A program made the translations under genes and the position numbers. From positions 2,737,501-2,797,500 of the forward strand of contig NC_088310.1 in NCBI RefSeq assembly GCF_910592395.1: a stretch of 60,000 nt of DNA. Reading direction: 5' to 3'. Below are positions 37,401 to 49,400 of this stretch, in pieces. Every line of letters starts with the position of its first letter. Positions within the stretch are counted from its first letter, which is position 1. Origin of the DNA: Lineus longissimus (taxonomy: Eukaryota > Nemertea > Pilidiophora > Heteronemertea > Lineidae). Under the pieces are notes generated by a model that had not been told where the DNA came from, ran no database searches, and saw nothing but the letters and a program-made list of their open reading frames with translations.

Positions 37401-40400
37401 CAACTTCTCAGCAAGTTGTAGGTTCTCCCGAGACAGTGTCACGTTCCTCAAATCTACAGGCTGGGGGTTGTAGCCGTGGGGCGACTCCTGTGAAAATTCA
37501 ATAACAGATATTCACATTTCAACCTTCACATTTAACCGCGGGTCTATCCCGAAACATTTCAGTAGACCTCAGATGTGCCCAACTCACTCCAGCGCTAATA
37601 CCTGAGCATTTCTGACCAGTACAAGGGTGGATCAAAGCAGTTGAACAAACAAATAGACCAGCCCAGAGTCCCACACGAACTATTGGGTTCAAACTAGGGA
37701 CCTCTTGACTGCAAGCCAGGAATCCCAGCCACAGATCGCAGTGACCCTACTTTCATAGATAGATGCTAGTGTTGACAGAACTCACTGATTTTGGTCTGTC
37801 TCCTCTTCTCTTCTTCTGTGGTCCTCCAGACTTTGATTCTTCCAAGTCAAGGCTACATCCCCAGACAAGCATGGTCTTCAACGACTCACGAACCGGACTC
37901 ATCAGGTTGTCTTGATCCTGAAAATCACACATTGTGAAACAGAATTATTGTATGCGTACAAGGGCACATCTCGTTCCTGGAATCGTGTGCCGTGATGGCC
38001 AGTCTGGCAAGAGCTTTCATCTTAGTTGAAAATGAAGAACTGACGAAACCCTTTAGTCATGTTCAGCAGGCCAAATCATGGTACATAGCTGCAATAAAAA
38101 TTGCTTGTCTGCAACACGTTTTAATAATGCAGTTGTGAGCCTACCTTGAGTGACAGCATGTGTACAGGTTTGAGGAATGGATGGGTCATCTTTTCATCAT
38201 CATACGACTGAGCAAACTCCCAGCCCTCATCAAGCTGCCAAAAGAAAGGCGGGGGTAAAATTAACAAAGGCAGTACTGTAAAACTTAGAGATTTTCGTAC
38301 CCCGATGACTTTCTGTCATCACTCACAGAAAGTTATCTCCATTCTAAATACTCTTGACAAATCAACTAAGAGCTCAAGCATAGATCGATGGTGATTGATT
38401 TTATAAACAAGGTCCAATGCGACCTCCACTTGTGGATTCTAGGGTACATGTATTTACCTTTACAGTCGCCCAAGAGTCGTGGTAATGTTCGACAAACTGT
38501 GAGACAATGCCTTCTAACTGCTGATTCAGGGTCATCCTGAAAGGAAACCACAAACAAGTGAGTCAGACAAACACAAGCATGGTAAAGCACAATCGTACCA
38601 TCCTAGAAAAAGTTTCCTGAAATCCAAGATTTTCACATTTAGCATGCTCAAGATCCAGGTGGTGATGACTTAGATTACTTTCCATTTCTGAATAGCCTGA
38701 CCAAGCAAAAGAACGCCCCAATTAAGACCTATAGTTCGAGGAGCAGAATTCGCATCTGATAGGAAACACACCAAGATGGTGGTGTTGCATCGTACATGAT
38801 TTTAGCTACAGACCTGTTTGTATCCACCGGTCTTGGCACGTATGGTCCATCAGTGTCGTAAGAACTTGGTTTAGACAGATTGTCATCTTGGTGCGTCAGG
38901 GCATAGTCAGGTGACAAGGCACAACCAATGGCTGACAAGCAAGGCAAAGCTTTGGAAAACAGCTCTGGGTCGTAAGCCTGTAGAAAGGAAGACACATCAA
39001 GTACTGATAACTGCTCTGATTACTTTGCAAGTTTTACTGAGAAATTGATGAGTGAACATGGGCAGGGAAATAACACACAGTTAACCAGAGGGCTATAGCT
39101 AGCTAGAACGGGCAGGGGACATGGAGAAGGTGTTTTCCCCCACCCCTACACCAAAAGGCTACCACTCTGAAGAATGACATGAGCGACTTGTCTGAGGACA
39201 CAAATTCAACTTACCCTCTTTGCCAAAGAATCAAAGATTCCACTGAAGAGAACCATGGTCAGTCTCTTCTCCTCTTCTGTAGCTGAACCGAGTGAGCCCC
39301 AGCCTCCGCTGCCATAGTATCGACCGCATCTCTCATAATGGTTGTTTAGCACCTGAAAGTTAAAGAGAACTAACTTTAGATTCAGTTCAGTTATTGTAGT
39401 TACAATTTGCAGTGACCATGATGTATACATGCACGACTGCCCAAAACTGTCACACAAACAATAGCAAAAGACAGGTTCAGAGTTCAGAGATCAAGAGTGA
39501 TGATTTCGTCAAGTCGAGTTGATTGTTTTGTATTGTTATTTCTGGGCATACATGTAGTCACGATAGTAGTGATACCGATGGTTAGCTATTTCTGATTGCG
39601 GCTCTAATGAAGATGCCAAATATCGGGGGAATTCTCATAAGATTTGATATGTCTTGGTGTACGCCGTCAGGAAATAGGCCTACGAGATGGCAAAGACAGG
39701 TCAGGGAAAAGGGTGATAGCAAACATTTTCGGGATACAACTGATAAGAAACTGCAATATATGAAAAGGGACAAACTAATAAACTGGGTAAAATTGTACTC
39801 CAAGGCATACGGCTTTGCATGGGCAAGATTTGGTGAGGCCAAATAATTAGGTGAAGAGTATTTGAAGTGGCTTAATTTGGTAAGGCTAAATGAGGGTGAA
39901 AAGTTCATTTTAACTGCCACTTTAAACAAGATAACTGTTTATGTTGAGAATTGATTCCTACCTCTAAATAACTGCCTCTACATTTCTGCAACTACACACG
40001 ACACAAACACATTCATTTCAATTCAAAGGTTCATGTCACTTGAGATCTTAAACTGCCAATTTGTTTCGAGATGTCGGAAGGGCAGTTGCCGCACCCCGCT
40101 AAATTAGGCCCTGAATTCTCCATAAACAAGTCAAAGAAGAGTGTTGGTATTCATCACTTTTGTCTCGTAACATCCAAGCTAACCTTGCTGTTCGGATATT
40201 TTCAAAACGGCTTAGACTTAAGTGTAAACAGGCACACACTTAAACCGGTTTGAAGACAAGCTGGATTCCTCAATGTAAAATTGAGTTATCCGGTTGAACA
40301 GTGTAAATCTTTACTGAACTGAGTGGAGAACACTGCAAACGAAATGAGTTTTATTCAGAATGGACACTTACCCTTAGGGAGACAACTGTATTCTCCGTAA

Positions 40401-43400
40401 GAGATGGGACGTCCACTGTCAGCCTCTTCAGCAACTTGGTCATCATCGGTGGCCGCAACTGACTGGAGAGAGGAGATAAAGGACAGTCAATAATGGGCAG
40501 AATGATACCAGACATGCCCTTAGATATTAGGACAACATCATGACTTTATTGTATGTTGTCCTTCTTCAGTGTTCACTGGACACGTGGAGGTGTTATTTTC
40601 AGGGAGAATTCCTCCTCCCAGGTGGGATGAGTGTTTTGCACGCCTGGTGACCCCATCGTTGGCCAGTTGAAGAGTCCATCGCAGCTACTCATGTTTAAGT
40701 TTATGTCTCATATGAAGGACCAAGCCATTTAGGCTCGAGTGTCTTGCTCAAGGACACAAGAAGAAACAGTGATGATCCTTCTGAGAGCTGAACCCACAAC
40801 CTCCCAATTATGCACCTACTGGCAATCTAACCACTATGCATGATCTGTCACAGCAAAACTAGGCGTATGTCGCTGTCATTTAGGCTCATCTTCTGTGTAA
40901 CATGAGCCTGGTTTTGATGTGAGGGGTCACAAATGTTCGGCCTACCTTGTCAGGGCCACCATGAAGTCAGACGAGCACTCTCTCTGTCCCTTGGTAAGTG
41001 ACTTGCAATTAGACAACCTGTACGCTATTTGGAGTGTGGAGTCGAGCAGGTCCGAGAAGTGGTCTGCGTCGCTGAAGTGATGGGCGTGGGTCGTCAACAA
41101 TGGAAGCACATTGTTACAGAGGTAGCGGTTGAGTGCTAGCGCCATGTCGCTCTCTGAGGCGGCAGCCTGGAAAGAGGAAGGCAAATGTCAACAACATCAA
41201 ATCAGAGTCGCTCTTGATCAGATCACTCTCCCAGTTCTTATTTTGCAGCCGTCATTGCTGACCCTCCACCCCCCTGTTCAGGCAGACAACACTTAGTCAA
41301 CACTTTGCAGTAGTTTTCTAGGACCAGGGTGCTAATTTCCCAAGGATTTGAAATAAAGTTGTCAGGAGATCACCACATTTCCTTAACTTTTCACGAAGAA
41401 CCTTAACAATTTGACAGATATTCGACACGATGTATTTTTCTGACTTACAGAAAGTCGACAAGTAGAAAAGTGGAAGTCAGTTTGAATAACTGTCTCTTTC
41501 TCTTTACTCTATAGATGATAGATTTTACATGCAGAAACATATCCTGAAAGCTTTCATTGTGTAAGTTAAAATCCTTTAAAGTCAACTTCAGCAACACTAG
41601 ACCTTGAAAAGCAAAGCATGTTCATCACAAGTCATATTGAGGGAGGGCTATGTTGAGGTCTGAAGAAGTTAGTATCTTAAAGGCCCAGTACCTTTGTATT
41701 CTTAGGTAGATAGTGACCTACCTGCAATCCCTTACAAAAATGAATCCCAATTCACCATGGTGAAATGATGATTTACCCTGATGAATTCAGATATGGCTTT
41801 TAACCACCCCAAAAGTTGCAAAAATGATATTTATCGTAATTTTTCTTCTGTGTTTAGGGTACATGTAAAAATTTGAACAGAGGTACTGGGCCTTTAAAAG
41901 AGAGGAAGCTGAAAATTTGCAGCAGGATGATCAACAACTTAAAATGTATGATATTATTTTCAATGTTTACCAGATGAAAAGGACTTAGAATGAAGGAGAT
42001 TGCATTGAAAATATCAATGCAATTTAAAGCCAACGCAGATAAACTCAGATCACATTGTAATGAAAGGGGTTATTTTGAAAACCGGTTGCGACTCTTTAAG
42101 AAAGGATTCACAAGAAACTAGGAGGGTTAAGGTGCCTAACACAACCTTACCTCAGTTCTAACCTGAAAGGCCGAAGAAAATGCATTGAATTTAAGCAAGG
42201 AATACGTTCATGTTCTCCCCAAGGCCACTTGTGGGTTCAAGATGATCCGAAGATTTCGAGCAGAGTAACGCAGAAGTATTTGTTCCATCTTATATATCAC
42301 TTGCATATAATAGTGAAAAATGATAAAAAGTGGTTTCTGCTCCAACTAATCCCGTCTGGGGGGCACGGAAAAGTTGAATTAATCCTGGGGTTGATAGGTT
42401 AAAGTGATTTCGGACTTACTGTATCCAGTGACACAGCTGCCCTCATGTCAGGCAAGAATCCTTCCTCCAGAAGCCTGAAGAACGTCTCCTGGCTGTCGAC
42501 GCCGTACACCCGTTCCAGGAACATGACGATAGAAGACTTGTGAATCGGCAACAGGCCAGGTGGCATACCAGCGGTGTCCTTCACCTCAGGCTCACCTAAA
42601 GAAGAAGGGAGGGTAGATTAAGATATTGGGTCACAAGCATGTGAGCTAACTTGAATCATTATTTGCAACCCAGACGAAATTTATGCATCTCCCCCAAACA
42701 GAATGTTTTACCCTTACCATCTTCGTCATAAACTGTCTCCGGTTGAGCAGTAGGCAAGATGAACCGAAGTGCAAGGACGCCCTCCAGGTCCTCCATGGAC
42801 ACCAAACTCCTCAGGATTGCCCTGGCTCGAAGAGCATCGCTGCGTCCACTCTTGATGGCTTCAGACTCAGGTGCACAGCGGCCTAACAGGTCAACGAGTA
42901 CAGTGTAGAAGCCCAGGATGGAGTCACCGATGTCGATGTAGTCTTCGTCATCCTGGGGTGGTAGTGTGGAGAAATCATACTTCCTGAAAACAAAGTAAAG
43001 AAGAGAAAAAGAATTAAACTTTGCAGTTCGTGAGTTATACAGTAAAATTGCTTTGACAGAGCAGTAATTAGTTATCAGTGAAATTGCCTTGCCCTGACCA
43101 ACATGCACAATCGCTGAAGAGCCTACAATCGCTGAAAAGCCTACAATTGTGGGTATGGAGATTGGGGCGGCATCTTAAGGAAGGAAACTAACAGCCTACC
43201 TCTGATTCAGGTACTGGCCACCCGAGTCATCCACATCATTGACAGCTGCTAGGAAGGAGACAGATGCGCTCCCCTTGGCTGCTGCGATCTGCTCGGACAT
43301 CTTGATGCCGTCCTTGATGGCCTTGAGCAGGCCTCCTCCTTCCCCACGCAGGGCCGGACCAAGACATTCGGGGCGTCGGATAAGGAGCCGCACCACCAAG

Positions 43401-46400
43401 TTGGCATTTTCTTCAACGCTCTCACCTAAAATAAACAGAGGAACGTTATCATGTGTGTCGATAGGTTCACTAGCTATGCAAGCAGGGCCAAAATCAAAAG
43501 GCTGCTCACAGCGATGTTCTTTAGAAGGATATTTCAGTAATAGAACCCTTACACATGGTTGATGGCAGGGTTGGAGACAAACTTAGCACAAAAACAACCA
43601 ATAGTGACTCAACTAGATCAAAATTCAGGCCTAATTCAAGACAAAAAACAAAATGAAGAAAGTGTCTACTTACCATTTACCCAGACACAGAACCTCAGGA
43701 AGTCCAAAAATCGCTCTCCTTCGACCGGATCCCAGCCAATATCTGGATAGCCCTTGTTGATGAGGTCAATATTCGCCTGGACACCACATCGGGCTAGGTA
43801 CTGGGTTATACGCTCCAGATTAGATTCTCGCAGTGCCAGTGCTAGCTCATTGTTGTCCATTAGCGAGGAATAGGCGACGTCCAGTGGACAAGAACCTCGC
43901 AGTGATGGACGAGCTGTAAACAGACAAGACATACACGTAAATGATTTCGATTTTGCAGCTCAACACTAATCTGCACTTTCTGTGCTCTTTCAGTAAGCAG
44001 AAAGAGAGAATTGTCTCAAAATCATGAAGAAGAGTTTTCTCAGGAAAGATATGCCATCTTTTGCAACTCAGTTGTTGTGGCTGGACAGTACAGTATTTGG
44101 AGCAGGAGATAGAAAACAAGATCAAAACGAAAAGCCTATGTCTTCAAAAGGATGCTGATATGAATATTTGATGTCATCAGTTTCTACTCACACAGCAACA
44201 TTCCACTGTTTTCTAACATGTATGCCAGATGCTCAAACATGGCCCGCTGATTGTGGCGACCAGTTCGGCAGAAATAGCACAAGAAACGACAACACGTCAC
44301 AACCATGTCTGCGGAGCCATCCTGAAATAAACCAGAGAGGGAGAAATAAGTTCACTGGACAAGTACAGAGTTGCCACCCTTCGCTGTTTATGCCCTCACC
44401 AAGGTCAAGCGGAGTATCAATCAAGATGAAGATGAAGATGAAGATGAAGATCATTACCTTTGTTTCATCGGTGCCATCCTCGTTTCCAGTTTGAGATTGT
44501 GCCTTGGTGAGCGTGTTGACCATCAGTTGCATTACCGTCTCGTGGACGCACAGTGCTCGCATCAGGTCGGGATGCTGGAAGAAGATCTTATTGTCCATAG
44601 TGGTCCTGAAAGAAATGATGATGACATGATATCAGCTTCCAGGTTCCTGAAACAGTTATACTCACTGCCATAACCACGCATGCCCGAATTACGGGGCAGA
44701 TCTTTCACCTTTTAATAGTTCCACCATCTCATTGATTTCCTTACCAAAGATTAGTCTTGAGCAATGCCTCCTCGTCCGTGTCCACCTGTACTGAAAGTAG
44801 TAACCGGATGGTTCCTAATGCTTTCAAGAGACTTGCCACATCAGAGTGGCTGACAGCACTGATCACATATGTCTTATCAAGGGCGCGCATCAGCTGAAAT
44901 GGTGGAAGGAAATTTCAAATTCAGCTCAACGAAAGTGACCACTTACTTGTTGTTCAATGGGTTAGGTCAATTTTTGGGGTGGAGAAAGTGTCAGTGATGG
45001 TGTTACCTAGGTGATAGTATAACACTATCTCAACCCCAAGACTTGGACTAGACCTGACTCAATGGGTGATATGAATAAAGACTAGCAATTGCTTTTACTG
45101 AAAACCCCATGTACATTTACACTAGGCCTTTCTGTACAAAACTGAAGTAAAATCATTTACTAGTCTTTATTCATATCACCCAATGTATTGCATAGTCCAT
45201 TCTCGTCAATGCCCCAGATATAGAGTTGTCTTACGTTTTGAAATCTGTAGTCCAAGGTTGGTGGATTCAGTATGCAGTACAGACAGATGGCTTGAGACCT
45301 TAGACAAATCCCTCTCCATCAATTGGCAAGTCCTTTGAATGAAACGTCAAACTAAGATTCCTCAGTGAAGAAGAAAATATGCCTTACCTCTCCTAGTCCA
45401 TCGTACTGTCGATGCAGCAGACTGAACATCTCCCTCACGAGATCGTGATTCTCAATGAAGTCCGACTTGCCCCACTTCACCACGCAGTTACTAATCAGAC
45501 GACACAATGGAACTGCAAGAGAAAAATGCAAATAAAGAAGATTTGCACATTCTAATCTAATCTAAACGCCTTCATTTCACATGCGAAGGGATGTGAAAAT
45601 GTTCAACTGAATGGTTTTATCATTGAAAAATGCACCCATTGGCGGAAATAGGGACGCTACATATGGACCTGTGACGCTGGGAGGTGTTCAAACCCATGAT
45701 CTCTGGACAATGTTGGATCGAAAGTCGAGACATCTCGCAACCCGCACATCACCAACCATCATGAAACTAACAAAAACGAACCCTCACCTGGGCCAGTATG
45801 AGCTGAATCATCTATGATCTTTGGCGGAGGTGGTTCTGGTGGTGGAGCGCCATTTATCAGCGCGTTAATCTTATCCACGAACGTGACCGGTGGCACCTGC
45901 TCGCCCTCTTCTTCGTCCCCGCCGTCTGTTTTCGGCAGTGAGACCGAGGTGAGAAGACTATCATGGAATTTCCGGAGAACTTCCTTGAGTTCATCGGTGC
46001 AGGAACAAAACTCGGAGTCCTCGTCTTCAGCGTCTGCTTTGAAATGTAACAGATACCGCATCTAGAAGAAAAAGTACATTTTGACACCTGTGTCCTACTA
46101 ATTTCCCTGACACTCCACCCTGACCAAGATCACCTGGGCAGGGACCATATATGGACCAATATATACCAATATATTGTCCAATATGGCCGCTTGGTGGCCA
46201 TATTGGACCATATACGTGGTATGCACTCAACGTAATGATAGATACATAATACGTAAAAAGCATGCAGAATTTCACAGAATTCACAAATAAGTCATCAAAA
46301 AGATGGTTACCTGCTCTACGGGAGGACATCTGAATTCCCTTGTCTTTTTGGCCGCCACGGACATGGGGAGATCCGCCTGCTTCACCTCATTGTATCTCTT

Positions 46401-49400
46401 CTTCTGGTCCTAAATGACAATAGCAATGGAGTGCATCCCATCATTTTTCAGAAAATTGTTTCAAATTGACCATGAACTGGTAAAATTTGCAAACGATCCT
46501 TATAATTTCAAGACCTGAAGCAATTTGGCAAAATGCTAACTTCTCTGGTTGATCTCTTTGTTCCCAGCAGCAATGTTTTGGCAAATTTTTGTATGGAAAA
46601 ATTATAGTAGACAGCAGGACCATGCACCATTATACCAAGTAAAAGAAAGTTGCCAAAAACCTCTTGCTGCTAAGGCTTTTTGTACTTACATTCTGGCAAT
46701 CCTTGACAAAATCTGCTGAGAAGCCGGAGAGAATCTCAACTCTTCGTCTGAGCTGGCAGTCGCAGAGATGCTGCATGATGCGACACAACTGAAACATTCA
46801 ACACCACCTTACAATTATTGAACATGTTTATACAAAACTAGCAAAAAAACTTGTTGTGGACAATGTCCTTACTGATCGAGGGGAAGAGTTTTGTATAACA
46901 TAACGATGTAAACAAAAGTGTTCTCCAAACAATGAATTAACCAAAATATTGTCTTCCAGGGTTTCTGGTTTCCTTCTTCATTGCACTTCAAAACAAGAAA
47001 TCATATATTAACTCACCTCTAGCTTAACTGGTTCATCAACTTTCATATTCAGGAGTCCTTTCTCTTCTGAATAAAGACAGAAAGTATACATCAGCAGTTA
47101 TACATAGCTGGTAGTTTTGGCCACGAGTGTTTTGACTCATACAATTACCTCATGTCACAACCTAAGGACAGTCTGGATCAGGAGGAATCTTGACTTGTCT
47201 CTTAAAGGGGTCTGCACCATCCCAATGGTCTGTCACAACCTACAGATGGTCCCAATCTTTTGTCACAACGGACCACAAATACTACAAAACCCCACAGTAG
47301 CATAAGGGCTCAGCAATCATATTGTATACCTACCCGTTTCCAAGTTAACATCAATGGACTTTGGATCAATGAGCATCATGAGTTGGTGTGTGTCAGATTC
47401 ATCGAGGACCCCCATCACGAGAAGGTTGTCACAGACGCGTAGGATAGGACTGGAATAATAAAGAAATAAATTACCAATACCAATCCCAGCACTCAAACCA
47501 TTCACCATGGTTTTCTACAACTAAAACCCAGGAAATTTGGCCACCTCAATGGAAATACATGTATAAATAAAGAGCACTAATAGAACTTACACGAAAAGGT
47601 TTTCGCTTGTTCCTCCAATTGGGTCTCTGATATGCGAGTGTCCCTTCTTTACAGCCTCGTTCAGATTCTTCATGATGTATCTTTTGAGATCATCAATGGG
47701 GAAGGCTGGGCTGTGCATGGCTCGCTTGTTACCCTCATCAAAGGTTGGACTGAAAATGTCAACGTGAAATATGGTTATCACAAAACAGTTTGTGAGGTTT
47801 AAAAGAACATGTCTCCAAACCTGAATACTCAGCTCCAGTTCTGGCCTGATTGAGACAATATCAGCAGGTATGGAAAGGTTTTCACTGAACACTTCTACCT
47901 GGAGCAAGCACACTGGGCCTTGTCTATGCTGGATGTTGGCAACGAGACAGTCCAGTCCAAAAATCTCAGAGAATCTGTTTTGTGCTTACCCAGAATATTT
48001 CAGCTCTAGCTCAGGCCTGATCGAGACGATATCACCGCCTGGGATGGAAAGGTTGTCACTGAACACTTCTCCCTGGAGAGCTTTGTTCAGCATCTCCTTT
48101 GAGTTCTTTTTGTCCATTTCCATGGGGATGATGTATTCATTCTGGGTACTCAGCCTGAAATAACACAATTGTGAAATTGATGAAAATGCCAGGGGCTCCA
48201 GTGTTCACCGGATCAAACTTTGGTTGAGGAGATCATCCTGAATTCTAACTGTCGTTAATTATTAAGTTAAGCTTGTTAAGACGACGCTATGACATACATT
48301 TTGTGGTCATGAGGTGGAGTTAGTTTGCCAGTGATTCTGCAAATGAGCTGTAACTATTTCGAGAGGTTTCCTTACATTTCTTTCGCATGTGTCTCCAAGT
48401 GCATACATATGAGCAGGTTGTGGTACCCCATCCTGAGCGGACCCGGGAGGCATTCATTCGTGATGCAGTACATGAACTGGATCACGTCGATGTGTTTAAT
48501 GAGTGTGTGCGCCACCTTGTGATTACCATGCGAACACACTGCCCAGTAGAGGTACAGACTCTTGGCGTGGAAGCTGAAGGAAAAGTGACAACATTTGGTA
48601 AAGAATTACTTCAATCTTTTGATTTGTCATTCCAAACTATCAATGAACTGGCAAAATGAGTCACAATGAGCAGATCTTCTGTTTGAGTAAATGGCATCGG
48701 GAGGCACAAAGCACCATGCCATTTAGAGATGAAGAGTTTTAGCAACTTACTTGAGCAGTTCTGTATGTTCACTAAGTTCTCGTATGTCGAGGCACTTGTC
48801 TTCTTCTGGGATGTGAAGAGCCATGAAAGACACTGAAAGAAAGAAAAGTTATGAAATGATTAGGTTTTTTGTAATAGATTGGCTGATGATTACAACCGTC
48901 TTTTTACTACGTGATGTTATGCGATGATATTCGTTTGACTACGACTATCTACAGCATCCTTCGAGGCAATGGCATAACATCATGCATTTCATAATGCGTC
49001 ACAGTCGTAACGCGTCATAGATATGCCTAGAGGCTACCCCCGCTAAAGATCGCCTTGTGCTTTACCTGGATTTTCACAGAGCATACTCCAGCCCCTGATG
49101 TCGGACATCTTGAGCGTATGGACAGACAGAGACATATCCGGTACCCGCGACCACTGGGCCTGCTTCATGATCTGGATGTCCAGGCGAGGTGGACACTGGG
49201 GATTAACATCCTTCTTACTCGATCGGAACAAGCAGGCAGACAGGGGTAGTGCATTCTGAAATCAACAAGGAGAAAGGTAAAAATCTTAGTTTCTTCTCAC
49301 TTTCGTTTCTTACCTTCCCAACACAGAACAACATATTTGAAACAACCCTGTTTTTCCTGTGACTCATCGAACTACAAACTTATAGTATCTTCAGTCTGGG

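Noticed and set aside
37655-37748. Possible tRNA gene
   Set aside because: A- and B-box-like sequence but no 7-bp acceptor stem and no clear anticodon arm; fits a SINE head better.
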